A program made the position numbers and the translations under genes. From Acetatifactor aquisgranensis (GTDB lineage Bacteria > Bacillota > Clostridia > Lachnospirales > Lachnospiraceae), in contig NZ_CALPDH010000010.1 of assembly GCF_943193215.1 (NCBI RefSeq), positions 103,298 to 167,297 of the forward strand: a stretch of 64,000 bases of DNA, given 5' to 3'. How positions within the stretch are numbered: position 1 is the stretch's first letter; every line of letters begins with the position of its first letter. This document shows positions 1 to 8,624 of the stretch, piece after piece. Under the pieces are notes generated by a model. The model was not told the origin of the DNA, did not search any database, and worked only from the letters and a program-made list of their open reading frames with translations.

Positions 1-82
1 GATAGGTGGAAGTATTCTTGCGGATGTTGGAGACCGCTATCCGGGGCAGCAGCGAGACTTTTTTCTTCGTTCCGTTCTTCAT
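1..82 (-). CDS. ABC transporter permease (BceB/FtsX type), N-terminal fragment
   Basis: Only the first 27 codons lie in the window; the gene runs off its left edge. The ATG (82-80) follows the ATPase stop by one base and is preceded by GGAGGA, so the two are translationally linked. The visible peptide is basic and contains IAVSNIRKN, the usual pre-membrane start of FtsX-like permeases of Bce-type peptide antibiotic exporters. The role is inferred from this motif and from the two-component genes upstream; no membrane helix is visible. Confidence 0.7.
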   Translation of the reverse strand, partial: MKNGTKKKVSLLPRIAVSNIRKNTSTY

Positions 83-83
83 A

Positions 84-872
84 TCATGCTTCCTCCTTTG
101 CTGTATTCTTCAGATGTTCCTTTTCCGCGTGCAGCACTGTCAGGGTATCCGATATCTTCTGGTACATTTCGTCATCGTTCAGTCTGCCGCGATAGATTTG
201 ATTGAAGATTGCGCCGTCCTTGATAAAGAGCACACGTCCTGCCCGGCTGGCTGCCTGGATGCTGTGGGTCACCATGAGGATGGTCTGGCCCTCTTCGTTC
301 ACCTCCGAGAAGATGCCCAGCAGCCTGTCGGATGCCTTGGAGTCCAGCGCTCCTGTGGGCTCGTCTGCCAGTACAATCTGGGGCGATGTAATCAGAGCCC
401 GGGCTACCGCTGCCCGCTGCTTCTGGCCGCCGGAGACCTCGTAAGGATATTTCTCCAGGATATCCGCGATGCCGAGCCTGACGGACAGAGGGGCAAGGCG
501 TTTTTCCATTTTGTCGTATTCGCTGCCGGCCAGCACCAGAGGGAGAAAGATATTGTCCCGCAGGGAGAGGGTATCCAACAGATTGAAATCCTGAAAGACG
601 AATCCCAGGTTATCCCGGCGGAAAGCGCAGAGGTCCTTTTGCCGGATTCCCGCCATATCCTTGCCGGACAGTATCACCTGCCCGCTGGTGGGCTTGTCCA
701 GGGAGGCCATGATGTTGAGCAGGGTGGTCTTGCCGGAACCGGACTCCCCCATGATGGCCACGTATTCTCCCTGCTCCACAGAGAAGTTCACATTATCCAG
801 CGCCTGTACCTTGTTGCCGCCCAGCCGGGTGGTATATACTTTCCTGAGGTTTCTGACTTCTAATAGTGACAT
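84..872 (-). CDS. ABC transporter ATP-binding protein, BceA/MacB-like
   Basis: Cytoplasmic ATPase of 262 residues that should energise the FtsX-like permease beginning at 82. Walker A GESGSGKTT lies at residues 42-50, the Q-loop in VFQDFN, the signature is SGGQKQR and Walker B reads VLADEPTGALD, the hallmark of the LolD/MacB/BceA subfamily. The ATG at 872 has AGGAGG about 9 bases upstream. It sits downstream of a response regulator and short histidine kinase, the gene order of Bce modules, which sense and remove cell-wall-active peptides. A terminator-like hairpin lies between kinase and ATPase (928-970), suggesting separate transcription. The peptide substrate cannot be read from sequence. 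Confidence 0.9.
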   Translation of the reverse strand: MSLLEVRNLRKVYTTRLGGNKVQALDNVNFSVEQGEYVAIMGESGSGKTTLLNIMASLDKPTSGQVILSGKDMAGIRQKDLCAFRRDNLGFVFQDFNLLDTLSLRDNIFLPLVLAGSEYDKMEKRLAPLSVRLGIADILEKYPYEVSGGQKQRAAVARALITSPQIVLADEPTGALDSKASDRLLGIFSEVNEEGQTILMVTHSIQAASRAGRVLFIKDGAIFNQIYRGRLNDDEMYQKISDTLTVLHAEKEHLKNTAKEEA

Positions 873-927
873 ATGATGATACCTCCTTGTGTCTCACATT
901 TGTTTTGTAATCACAAGATAAGGATAC

Positions 928-970
928 AAAAAAAGGAAATGGAATGCCATCGAACATCCTTACATTTCCT
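928..970 (-). terminator. Intrinsic terminator between kinase and ABC genes
   Basis: On the minus strand AGGAAATG and CATTTCCT form an 8-bp stem around a 21-base loop and are followed directly by a T-run. It lies after the kinase stop (998) and before the ATPase start (872). It would separate regulatory from transporter transcription, as in Bce loci where only the transporter is strongly induced. I could not identify a convincing ATPase promoter in the 55 bases that follow. Confidence 0.6.
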
Positions 971-997
971 CTTTATAACCTTACATTTTTGCAAGCT

Positions 998-2053
998 TCA
1001 GGGGCGCAGGGCCTTTGCGGCATTTGGAATCTCCAGGATGATTTCGGTTCCGATTCCCTCCTCGCTCCGGGTCTTTACTAAGATGTTCAGGTGGTTGAAA
1101 ATCTGGCGGCACAGGTAGAGGCCGATGCCGGTGGATTTCTGGTCCAGCCTGCCGTTGTAGCCGGTGAAGCCCTTTTCAAAGATGCGGGGCAGGTCCTCCG
1201 CCCGGATGCCGATGCCGGTATCCTCCAGGGAGAGCAGCACCCTCTCGCCCTGTCCCCATGCCCTGATGGAGATGCCGCCCTGGTTGGTGTATTTGATGCT
1301 GTTGGAGAGGAGCTGTTCCAGGCAGAAAGAGAACCATTTTTCGTCGGTCAGAACCTTCCACTCCATATCAGGCAGTTCCAGGCTTAAGTGTTTGGTGATA
1401 AAGGAAATGGAGTGCTTTTTGACTGCCCGGGTCAATAGGCTGTACAGGTCATGGCTCTGGAGCACCAAATCGGAAGAAATGCTCTCCAGACGCTGGAAGG
1501 TCAGTACCATTTCCGTGTACTGTTCGATTTCCAACAATTTCTCCTTCAGCAGAAAACTCTCCCTGCCCGGCAGATCTGATTTGTCCAGGAGGAGCCGCAT
1601 GGCAGAGATGGGGGTCTTGATCTGGTGGGTCCACATCATGTAATAATCGCCGCGCTCGGAGGCTTTTTCGGCCAATTGCTGCCGTTCCTTTTTCTGCATT
1701 TCATATGCAAGGGACAGAAAAATGCTCTGTGCCATCTGGAAACTCTCGGCGGCTTCGATACAGAAGTCCGTCTCCTGAAGCTGCCTGGCCAAGGATTTGC
1801 TGAATAATAGTTCGCCGGAGAGAGCGAAGTGGCGGAATGCCTTTTCCAGTTCCCTGCTTTTGTGCACGTATCCGGAGCCCTCCCAGACAATCGCGATGCC
1901 CCAGAGCGTAAGGGTCAAAAGGGCGGCGTACAGAAGCTTCTCCAGATTCTTAATATGGTACAGGCTGCCCACCATAAGGAATAGAAAAATGGTCAGGGCA
2001 TATAGAAGTAAAGTCGGTCTTTTTTCTCTCAGATAGCGCAGCCACAGTCTCAT
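998..2053 (-). CDS. Sensor histidine kinase, intramembrane-sensing (BceS-like)
   Basis: Membrane kinase of 351 residues. Two helices (about residues 16-32 and 39-58) are joined by a very short loop with no real sensor domain, typical of kinases that take their signal from the partner ABC transporter. The H-box is WTHQIKTPIS with phospho-acceptor His143, followed by an N-box (EQLLSNSIKYT), DTGIGI and GIGLYL ATP-lid motifs. I chose ATG 2053 over ATG 2059: GGAGG abuts the first but lies 6 bases from the second. The upstream regulator stop (2056) overlaps this start region, so the two are coupled. Likely phosphorylates the regulator encoded at 2056-2757. Confidence 0.88.
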   Translation of the reverse strand: MRLWLRYLREKRPTLLLYALTIFLFLMVGSLYHIKNLEKLLYAALLTLTLWGIAIVWEGSGYVHKSRELEKAFRHFALSGELLFSKSLARQLQETDFCIEAAESFQMAQSIFLSLAYEMQKKERQQLAEKASERGDYYMMWTHQIKTPISAMRLLLDKSDLPGRESFLLKEKLLEIEQYTEMVLTFQRLESISSDLVLQSHDLYSLLTRAVKKHSISFITKHLSLELPDMEWKVLTDEKWFSFCLEQLLSNSIKYTNQGGISIRAWGQGERVLLSLEDTGIGIRAEDLPRIFEKGFTGYNGRLDQKSTGIGLYLCRQIFNHLNILVKTRSEEGIGTEIILEIPNAAKALRP

Positions 2054-2055
2054 GG

Positions 2056-2757
2056 TCATCCTCCAATCTGGTAGCCAAGGCCCTTTTTCGTATTGATAGG
2101 AAGATTTGCTCCGGCGCTCTCCAGTTTTTTGCGCAGCCTTGTCATGTTCACGGTCAGGGTGTTGTCGTCTACGAAACAGTCGTTGTCCCAGAGCCGCTTC
2201 ATGATGGCTTCCCGGGATACGGTCTGGCCTGCATTTTCAAACAGGAGCTGCAGGATTCGGAATTCGTTCTTCGTCAGCTCCAGCTTTTCGCCGTTCACCA
2301 GCAGGGAAGCGTCTGCCAGATCCAGAATCAGCCCCCGGCATTCCATGATGCTCGTGGGCTCCCGGAAAGCGTAGGCGCGCCGGAGCATGGCCTGAACCTT
2401 AGCCGAGAGCACCTCCGGCTCGAATGGCTTCGTCACGAAATCGTCTCCGCCCATGTTCACGGCCATGACGATGTTCATGTTGTCGCTGGCGGAGGAGACG
2501 AAGATGATGGGGACTTTGGAAATCTGGCGGATCTGGGCGCACCAGTAGTAGCCGTTGTAAAAGGGGAGGCCGATGTCCATCAGCACCAGATGAGGGGAGC
2601 AGGCGGCAAATGCGCCCAGCACATTGCCGAAGTCCTCCGCGCAGGTCACCTCATAGCCCCATTTCTCCAAATGGCGCTTTATCTCTTCCGCGATGACGGC
2701 GTCGTCCTCCACCAGCAGCAGTCTGTAGTTTGTCCGGTTTTCCGTTCCTGTATCCAT
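2056..2757 (-). CDS. Response regulator, OmpR/BceR type
   Basis: Cytoplasmic transcription factor of 233 residues: receiver domain (1-125) with acidic pair ED at 17-18, phospho-acceptor Asp61 in VLMDIGLP and the KPFEP lysine, then a winged-helix domain (about 135-233) with the OmpR-type LTKNEFRILQLLFEN and VNMTRLRKKLE helices. Start ATG 2757 has AGGAGG at good spacing. It is the first gene of the module and has a clear promoter (2855-2883). Expected targets are the transporter genes downstream and possibly its own leader, which carries two large palindromes. Confidence 0.92.
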   Translation of the reverse strand: MDTGTENRTNYRLLLVEDDAVIAEEIKRHLEKWGYEVTCAEDFGNVLGAFAACSPHLVLMDIGLPFYNGYYWCAQIRQISKVPIIFVSSASDNMNIVMAVNMGGDDFVTKPFEPEVLSAKVQAMLRRAYAFREPTSIMECRGLILDLADASLLVNGEKLELTKNEFRILQLLFENAGQTVSREAIMKRLWDNDCFVDDNTLTVNMTRLRKKLESAGANLPINTKKGLGYQIGG

Positions 2758-2785
2758 GGTATCCTCCTGCCTGATTTAGGTACTG

Positions 2786-2849
2786 CAACAGAATCCGGGA
2801 GAGGATTCTGCTGTCAAGTACAATAGAATCCAGGAGAGGATTCTATTGT
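2786..2849. repeat. Two tandem palindromes in the regulator leader
   Basis: The second copy (2820-2849) is a perfect inverted repeat: 12-base arms ACAATAGAATCC and GGATTCTATTGT around AGGAGA. The first (2786-2815) has the same AGAATCC/GGATTCT core around GGGAGA with imperfect outer arms. Centres are 34 bp apart. They lie from about +1 onward of the minus-strand promoter, so they may be operators (negative autoregulation) or two mRNA hairpins. On the minus strand the loops read TCTCCT and TCTCCC, complementary to the AGGAGG ribosome site of the regulator gene. Confidence 0.75.
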
Positions 2850-2854
2850 CATGT

Positions 2855-2883
2855 ATTATAGCGGTTTTGTGTGGATTGTGCAA
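2855..2883 (-). promoter_or_regulatory. Sigma-A-type promoter of the two-component operon
   Basis: On the minus strand TTGCAC (2883-2878), a 17-base spacer and TATAAT (2860-2855). The start point should be near 2848, at the edge of the perfect palindrome. Confidence 0.75.
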
Positions 2884-2941
2884 GGGGCAGGAATAGGCGG
2901 CAACATGCCTGATATTGGTGGAAAATGATTTTAGGTTGCTG

Positions 2942-2970
2942 TTGTTTTTTCTGAACGGATACTTTATAAT
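2942..2970 (+). promoter_or_regulatory. Sigma-A-type promoter of mnmA
   Basis: TTGTTT (2942-2947), 17-base spacer, TATAAT (2965-2970). Its position rules out the longer reading frame starting at 2915 and supports the mnmA start at 3014. Confidence 0.7.
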
Positions 2971-3013
2971 GTATGCATCAGTTTATCAGGGTGGCTGTTT
3001 GGGAGGAGACAGG

Positions 3014-4123
3014 ATGGAAGAAATTCATTCCGGGAAAAAAGTAGTGGTGGGCATGTCGGGAGGTGTGGACTCTTCTGTGGCTGCCTATCTTTTGAAAGAA
3101 CAGGGATATGATGTCATCGGCGTCACCATGCAGATATGGCAGGACGGCGGGGAGGCTGCCCGGGAGAACAGAGGGTGCTGCGGCCTGTCGGCCGTGGAGG
3201 ATGCCAGGAGAGTGGCCCAGACTCTGGAGATTCCCTACTATGTCATGAATTTCAGACAGGAGTTCAAACGCCATGTAATAGATTATTTCGTAGAGGAATA
3301 TCTGCAAGGACGTACACCGAATCCCTGCATCGCCTGCAACCGCTATGTGAAATGGGAGGCGCTTCTGCGCAGGAGCCTTGCAATCGGGGCGGATTACATA
3401 GCCACAGGACATTACGCCAGGATTGCCAGGCTTCCGAACGGGCGGTTTTCCATCCGCCGCTGCGTAAATGACAGGAAAGATCAGACCTATGCCCTCTATA
3501 ACCTGACACAGGAGCAGCTCTCCCATACCCTCATGCCTGTGGGTGAGTATGAAAAGGAAGAGGTGCGCCGCATAGCGGAAGGCATCGGCCTGCCTGTGGC
3601 CCGCAAGGCGGACAGTCAGGAAATCTGCTTCGTGCCGGATGACGACTACGCAGGCTTCATCGACAGGGAGGCCGGAGACCGGGTGCCGGGAGAGGGGAAC
3701 TTTGTGGATGAAAACGGCCGGGTGCTGGGCCGCCACAAGGGCATCACCCATTATACCATCGGTCAGCGCAGGGGCCTGGAGCTGCCTATGGGAGAGAGGG
3801 TCTATGTGACCCGGATTCGTCCGGACACCAATGAGGTAATCATCGGACAGAATGAGGATATCTTTACCAAAGAAGTAATCTGTGACAGAGTCAGCTATAT
3901 GGCGATAGAGGATTTGGAAAAGCCCATGCGCGTGCGTGCGAAGATTCGCTATAACCATAAAGGCGAGTACTGCAGGATAGAAAAGCTGCCGGATGGCCGT
4001 ATAAGGGCGCTCTTCGAGCAGCCGGTACGGGCGGCGACTCCGGGACAGTCCATGTGCTTTTATGATGGGGAATATGTGCTGGGAGGCGGCATCATTGTAT
4101 CAGGGACACCGCGGCAGATTTAA
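3014..4123 (+). CDS. mnmA: tRNA-specific 2-thiouridylase MnmA
   Basis: Cytoplasmic enzyme of 369 residues that thiolates uridine-34 at C2 in tRNAs for Lys, Glu and Gln, using ATP and sulfur relayed from a cysteine desulfurase. The PP-loop SGGVDSS (about 15-21) binds ATP. The two conserved cysteines lie in TPNPCIACNRYVKW and SQEICFVPDDDY. GHYARI and TIGQRRGL are further family motifs. An in-frame extension of 33 residues to 2915 exists but spans the promoter; ATG 3014 has GGAGGAGACAGG upstream. Full length for the family. It appears to start its own transcript. Confidence 0.95.
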   Translation: MEEIHSGKKVVVGMSGGVDSSVAAYLLKEQGYDVIGVTMQIWQDGGEAARENRGCCGLSAVEDARRVAQTLEIPYYVMNFRQEFKRHVIDYFVEEYLQGRTPNPCIACNRYVKWEALLRRSLAIGADYIATGHYARIARLPNGRFSIRRCVNDRKDQTYALYNLTQEQLSHTLMPVGEYEKEEVRRIAEGIGLPVARKADSQEICFVPDDDYAGFIDREAGDRVPGEGNFVDENGRVLGRHKGITHYTIGQRRGLELPMGERVYVTRIRPDTNEVIIGQNEDIFTKEVICDRVSYMAIEDLEKPMRVRAKIRYNHKGEYCRIEKLPDGRIRALFEQPVRAATPGQSMCFYDGEYVLGGGIIVSGTPRQI

Positions 4124-4261
4124 TCGCTGGTGAGTATAGGAAAGCCGGCAAAATTGACAAAAGGCGCACAGGGAGGCCCATATCCGCCATGAGACAGGCA
4201 ATTTCCGCGCAGGAGAGCATATCATTAAGAAGACAGATTATTGTTAGAGAAGAGGGAAGTT

Positions 4262-4801
4262 ATGGATTTTGCTTTTCGTGAAAGGACACCCTTTAAAAGG
4301 AACCGCTTCGGCTCCGTGACCGGGACTATCGTGGAACTGGTGCCCACCCGGGTGGGGAACCGCCGGGCCGATGGCTGCATGCTCTTTGCCATGGTGGAGG
4401 ATATGGATGGGAATATTGTGAATTTCGTGGTGACTCCATCTACTTATGTAGTGGATTTTGAGACCCTTTCCGTGGGGATGCTGTGCACTTTCTGGTATTC
4501 CATGGACGCGCCCATGCCTTTGATTTACCCGCCTCAGTACAATGCTGTGGCAGCGGCCCGGCAGAAGAATGGGCGGATGGTGAATGTGGGGTATTATGAT
4601 GCCTCATTTGTGAATGAAGACCAGACCCTGCAGCTGAATCTGGACAGGAGCGTGGATGTGCGGACTACCAACAACCAATACTTTCAGGGAAGCCCCGCCA
4701 ACCGCAATCTGGTGGTGACCTATGACAATTCCACCAGGAGCATTCCGGCCCAGACCACGCCTTTGAAGATAGTGGTTCTATGTGACTTCTGTGGGAAATA
4801 G
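4262..4801 (+). CDS. Conserved protein of unknown function
   Basis: I do not recognise a named family. The 179-residue product has no signal peptide or membrane helix. Its first third (GSVTGTIVELVPTRVG...GCMLFAMVEDMDGNIVNFVV) looks like a small beta-barrel, OB-like fold, and the second half is rich in Asn, Gln and Thr. I chose ATG 4262, which has GAGGGAAG upstream; a TTG seven codons earlier (4241) is the alternative. It sits 32 bases before the zinc-ribbon gene and may be cotranscribed with it. The 138 bases after mnmA hold no clear promoter. Confidence 0.6.
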   Translation: MDFAFRERTPFKRNRFGSVTGTIVELVPTRVGNRRADGCMLFAMVEDMDGNIVNFVVTPSTYVVDFETLSVGMLCTFWYSMDAPMPLIYPPQYNAVAAARQKNGRMVNVGYYDASFVNEDQTLQLNLDRSVDVRTTNNQYFQGSPANRNLVVTYDNSTRSIPAQTTPLKIVVLCDFCGK

Positions 4802-4833
4802 GGAGCACGTTAAGATAAAGAGAGGAAGAAATA

Positions 4834-5823
4834 ATGTATTTCAGATGTAAAAACTGCGGCGGCAATGTAGTATACAGCCCGGAGAGACATGGGATGTACT
4901 GCCCTTTCTGCGAGAGTGAGGGCAGCGACGAGAGGGCGGAGGGCCAGACAGGTGCGCTGACCCTCTGCCCGAACTGCGGCGGCGAGGTGGAGGTGCAGGA
5001 GCATACTTCGGCTACGCGGTGCCCTTATTGCGACAGTTTCCTGATCTTCAATGAGAGGGTGGAGGGCCGGTACGCGCCCCGGATGATGATTCCTTTCCAG
5101 ATGGGAAAGGAGAACTGCAAGAAATCCCTGCGGGAGAAGTTCAGGAAATGCCGGTTCGCCCCGACGGATTTCCTCTCCGAGGCGCGCCTGAGCGGCATGC
5201 AGGGAATCTATGTGCCCTATTGGTTCTATGATTATGCAACCGTCTGCCATTTTCAGGGAGAGGGGACAAAAGTCAGGGTATGGCGGTCCGGGGACAAGGA
5301 ATACACGGAGACCAGTGTCTTTGCCGTCCGGCGCAGCATGGACATCGGCTTTGAGAAGATTCCCGTGGACGCCTCGGAGCAGATGCCGGACGACGTGATG
5401 GATCTCATAGCGCCGTTCCAGTATGGGCAGATGGTGGACTTCAAGCCGGAGTTCATGTCCGGCTTTTACGGAGAGAAATACAACATGTCCTCAGCTGAAG
5501 TGGAGAACCGGGCCAGGGCTTTGATGAAAGAGGATGCCGCGAAGCTTCTCAGGGAAAGCTATGCGGGATATAATACCGTGCGCACCATGAGCGAGGATAT
5601 CTCCGTGCGGGACAGCAAAGTGGCCTACGGCCTGCTGCCAGTGTGGAAGTACATCTACCGGTATAAGGAAGAGGAATATCCTTTTTATGTCAACGGGCAG
5701 ACCGGGAAAATCGTGGGGACAGCGCCTTTTTCCAGGGCAAAATTCCTGGCGTACACAGGTACGCTGTGGGCATGCCTGACGATTGTCCTGGCGCTTCTGG
5801 AGATATTTTTGGGCCTGCTGTAA
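4834..5823 (+). CDS. Double zinc-ribbon protein with C-terminal membrane helix
   Basis: 329 residues. Two zinc-ribbon knuckle pairs are visible: C5/C8 with C23/C26, and C45/C48 with C63/C66 (CPNC, CPYC). The middle part (about 85-300) is soluble and holds the motif GIYVPYWFYD, seen in bacterial TFIIB-type zinc-ribbon proteins. A hydrophobic helix lies at about 307-328, so the protein is probably tail-anchored with the ribbons in the cytoplasm. RBS GAGAGGAAG precedes ATG 4834. The next gene, a TPM-domain membrane protein, follows after 33 bases; co-function is plausible but unproven. Confidence 0.7.
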   Translation: MYFRCKNCGGNVVYSPERHGMYCPFCESEGSDERAEGQTGALTLCPNCGGEVEVQEHTSATRCPYCDSFLIFNERVEGRYAPRMMIPFQMGKENCKKSLREKFRKCRFAPTDFLSEARLSGMQGIYVPYWFYDYATVCHFQGEGTKVRVWRSGDKEYTETSVFAVRRSMDIGFEKIPVDASEQMPDDVMDLIAPFQYGQMVDFKPEFMSGFYGEKYNMSSAEVENRARALMKEDAAKLLRESYAGYNTVRTMSEDISVRDSKVAYGLLPVWKYIYRYKEEEYPFYVNGQTGKIVGTAPFSRAKFLAYTGTLWACLTIVLALLEIFLGLL

Positions 5824-5856
5824 ATAAAAGGATGCCATACGTAGCGGAGGAAAGAG

Positions 5857-6759
5857 ATGGAAGAGGATTTTAAGAAAGAGGCAAGGAAGCAATATCTGCA
5901 CTATTTCCGTTTTTGGTTCCTTTCGATAGGGATTCTGGCAATTGCCTGTGTGGCGATGGCGATTGCGAACCGGGGGAAAGACGGGGCCAGGACGAACAAC
6001 GAGGCGCCTCGGGAGAGGGTATATGACTACGCGGACGTGCTCACGGATGCGGAGGAGGCAGACCTGCGGGAATACATAGCAAAGATGGAGGGAAAGCTCC
6101 ATATCGATATCGTGCTGGTGACATTCAGCCAGTCCGTGGAGGGAGAAGAGGCCATGAAGCGGTACGGCCTGAGGTCTGCGGACTGGGAGCAGAATATGCG
6201 CGATCTGGCAGACGATTTCTGGGACGAGAACAAGTTCGGCTATAATAAGGGCTTTGAGGGAGACGGCGTCCTGCTGCTGCACAACTGGTACGAAGGGCAG
6301 AATGGCGAGCATCTCTCCACCAGCGGCAGGGTGGAACAGAGATTCAGCCTCCGGGATATCGATCAGGTACTTTACGCGGTGGACGACTATTATGACACGG
6401 ATCCCTACAGGGCTTACAGGGCATATGTAAACGAGGTCTGCAGGCTGATGGACGACTCCCTGTCGCTTCCCTTTTCATGGGGGCTGGTGGCTGTCCTGCC
6501 GGTTATCGCAGCGGTTTTTTATGCAATAAGCGGTTCCCATCAGAAGAAAGCGGAGAACACAGTGGCCGTGAATGCCTATGTGGCAGACGGCAGGCCGCAG
6601 ATACGAAACAGAGAAGACGCGCTGCTTCGCAAGAATGTAGTCACCAGAAAGATAGAGACCGGTTCCGGCGGAGGAGGAGGGGGCGGCCGCAGCGGAGGCG
6701 GAGGCCACCACACCAGCAGCGGCGGGGCCAGCCACGGGGGCGGAAGCCACAGACATTAA
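5857..6759 (+). CDS. TPM-domain membrane protein with Gly/His-rich tail
   Basis: 300 residues. Helix at about 16-36, then an extracytoplasmic TPM domain (about 48-190: VYDYADVLTDAEEADLREYIAKMEGKLHIDIVLVT), a second helix near 206-222, and a tail ending in Gly/Ser/His-rich low complexity (residues 268-300), as in YgcG-type proteins. TPM domains occur in photosystem repair and phosphatase-like proteins, but bacterial members are mostly uncharacterised. The normal tail is Gly-rich; here six histidines could bind metal. GGAGGAAAGAG precedes ATG 5857. Likely cotranscribed with the zinc-ribbon gene. Confidence 0.72.
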   Translation: MEEDFKKEARKQYLHYFRFWFLSIGILAIACVAMAIANRGKDGARTNNEAPRERVYDYADVLTDAEEADLREYIAKMEGKLHIDIVLVTFSQSVEGEEAMKRYGLRSADWEQNMRDLADDFWDENKFGYNKGFEGDGVLLLHNWYEGQNGEHLSTSGRVEQRFSLRDIDQVLYAVDDYYDTDPYRAYRAYVNEVCRLMDDSLSLPFSWGLVAVLPVIAAVFYAISGSHQKKAENTVAVNAYVADGRPQIRNREDALLRKNVVTRKIETGSGGGGGGGRSGGGGHHTSSGGASHGGGSHRH

Positions 6760-6820
6760 TGGAAGGTTTCAGAATCGAATATAAAGGGGAGCATCTCAAA
6801 AGAAAAGAGGCAGAATAAGA

Positions 6821-7591
6821 ATGAAAGCAAACTACCATACGCATACATGGAGATGCATGCACGCTTCAGGGACGGAAAAGGAATATGTGGAGAATGCCAT
6901 CAGGGCCGGATTGGAAATCCTCGGCTTTTCCGATCATACGCCTTATCCATATCCCAAGGACTATAGCTCAGGCATGCGCATGCGGACGGATCAGCTGGAG
7001 GACTACGTGGACACGGTCCTGGCCCTGAAGGCGGAGTACCGGCAGGACATCGAAATCCATCTGGGGCTGGAGGTGGAGTATTATAAGGACTATTTCCCAA
7101 AGCTGCAGAAGCTGGTGGCGGACTATCCCATCGAATATTTCCTGCTGGCCCAGCATCATTTGGGCTGCGAGATGTATGGCGGCTGGAGCGGGATGCCTAC
7201 GGATGACCCCGAGACGCTGCGGGCCTATCGCACGCAGACCACAGAGGCCATGGAGACGGGATGCTTCACCTACTTTGCCCACCCGGATCTCCTGCGGTTC
7301 ATCGGGGATGAGGGTGTCTATGAGGAAGAGATGCGGATGCTCTGCCGGAGGGCCAAAAACTTATCCATACCGCTGGAGATTAATTTCCTGGGGATTCATG
7401 AGGACAGGCATTACCCGGACGAGAGGTTCTGGAAGATTGCCGGGGAAGAGGGCTGTGAGGTGGTGTTCGGATTGGATGCCCATGATCCGGAGTCATTTGG
7501 CCGCCCTGAGATAGCGCGGGCGGCGGAGGAGATAGTTAAGAGGAACGGACTGCTGCTGAGGGATACGGTGGAGTTTCGGAGCCCGGTTTGA
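6821..7591 (+). CDS. hisJ: Histidinol-phosphatase-like PHP enzyme
   Basis: 256-residue cytoplasmic PHP-fold phosphoesterase. Metal ligands appear in order: NYHTHTWRC near the N-terminus, FSDHTPYPYP, GLEVEYY, AQHHLG, FAHPDLLRF and GLDAHDPE. This order and the length match the HisJ/HisK histidinol-phosphatase family, which dephosphorylates L-histidinol phosphate in histidine synthesis. No other his gene is nearby, so another phosphomonoester substrate is possible. The stop overlaps the long reading frame of the next gene, but the real next start is at 7651. Confidence 0.78.
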   Translation: MKANYHTHTWRCMHASGTEKEYVENAIRAGLEILGFSDHTPYPYPKDYSSGMRMRTDQLEDYVDTVLALKAEYRQDIEIHLGLEVEYYKDYFPKLQKLVADYPIEYFLLAQHHLGCEMYGGWSGMPTDDPETLRAYRTQTTEAMETGCFTYFAHPDLLRFIGDEGVYEEEMRMLCRRAKNLSIPLEINFLGIHEDRHYPDERFWKIAGEEGCEVVFGLDAHDPESFGRPEIARAAEEIVKRNGLLLRDTVEFRSPV

Positions 7592-7650
7592 TGAACAGAA
7601 AACAGATTAGTCAACAAGATGTACAAACAAATCTGCAAGGAGGAAATCAT

Positions 7651-8532
7651 ATGAGGCTAGTCACGCAGACACATATCACGGCGGAGACTTTCGGAGATGA
7701 GGCCTGCATCCCGATTCTGAAAAAAGCGGGCTTCGAGGCTTTGGACTGGTCATTTTTCGGCATGGAACAGGGAAAGGGGATCTGGTGCACCGATGTATGG
7801 AAAGAACATGCGCTGCGCCTGAAAGAGGTTGCCGCCCAGTGGGACATCGGCTTCTCCCAGGCCCATGCGCCATTCCCCTCTTCCAGGGGAGAGGAAGTCT
7901 ATGACAGGGAGATCCGGGAAAGGATTCTGCGCTCCGTGGAGGCGGCGGCCCTGATGGGAGTGCGGAATATCGTTGTGCACCCTAAGCAGGAGCTGGAGTA
8001 TGCCGGGAATGAAGAGAAGCTGTGGGAGGAGAACCTGGAATTCTACCGCAGCCTGATTCCCTATTGCGAGGAGTATGGAATCCGCATCTGCGCGGAGAAC
8101 ATGTGGCAGTGGGACAGAAAGCGCGGCTATATCGTGGACAGCGTCTGCGCCAGGCCCGATGAGTTCTGCAGGCTGCTGGACGAGCTGGACAGTCCATGGA
8201 TTGCAGGCTGCCTGGATGTGGGCCATTGCGCGCTGGTGGGCAGGGAGCCCCAGGATGTGATTCGTGCCATGGGCTCCGGGCGGCTCCAGGCTCTGCACAT
8301 CCACGACGTGAATTATGTGAGGGACTGCCACACAATGCCTTTTATGGAAGATTTGGACTGGGAGGCCATAACCGGAGCTCTGGCTGAGATTGGCTATGAG
8401 GGAGATTTCACGTTGGAGGCGGACGAATTTCTGCGCAGGCTTCCTCCCGAACTGATGCCCGAGGCCGGCTGTCTGATGGCGAAGACGGGCCATTATCTGA
8501 TAAGGCGCATTAATGAGCAGGGACTGCGTTAA
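7651..8532 (+). CDS. Sugar phosphate isomerase/epimerase (TIM barrel)
   Basis: 293 residues of the AP-endonuclease-2 superfamily barrel. Expected metal and substrate residues are seen in NIVVHPKQEL, RICAENMWQWD, AGCLDVGHCAL, ALHIHDVN and FTLEADEF. Such proteins isomerise or epimerise sugars or inositol derivatives; the exact substrate cannot be named. An upstream in-frame ATG exists at 7588, but AGGAGG lies 6 bases before ATG 7651. A bidirectional terminator follows. Confidence 0.8.
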   Translation: MRLVTQTHITAETFGDEACIPILKKAGFEALDWSFFGMEQGKGIWCTDVWKEHALRLKEVAAQWDIGFSQAHAPFPSSRGEEVYDREIRERILRSVEAAALMGVRNIVVHPKQELEYAGNEEKLWEENLEFYRSLIPYCEEYGIRICAENMWQWDRKRGYIVDSVCARPDEFCRLLDELDSPWIAGCLDVGHCALVGREPQDVIRAMGSGRLQALHIHDVNYVRDCHTMPFMEDLDWEAITGALAEIGYEGDFTLEADEFLRRLPPELMPEAGCLMAKTGHYLIRRINEQGLR

Positions 8533-8558
8533 TCCGCTTTTGAAATTTCAGGAACACA

Positions 8559-8594
8559 AAAAGCACCCGAGGTGAGAGCCGGGTGCTTTTCGAT
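8559..8594. terminator. Bidirectional terminator between convergent genes
   Basis: AAAAGCACCCG and CGGGTGCTTTT form a perfect 11-bp stem around a 10-base loop, with A-run on one side and T-run on the other. It serves the isomerase gene (plus) and rpsT (minus). Confidence 0.9.
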
Positions 8595-8624
8595 TCTATT
8601 GCTTATGGATGATAGGTTCTAAAG

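Noticed and set aside
2915..3013. N-terminal extension of mnmA by 33 residues
   Set aside because: It spans a TTGTTT/TATAAT promoter and lacks a ribosome site, whereas ATG 3014 has one and matches the family start.
5491..6312. Minus-strand open frame of 273 codons
   Set aside because: Shadow of the zinc-ribbon and TPM genes, which have good ribosome sites and domains.
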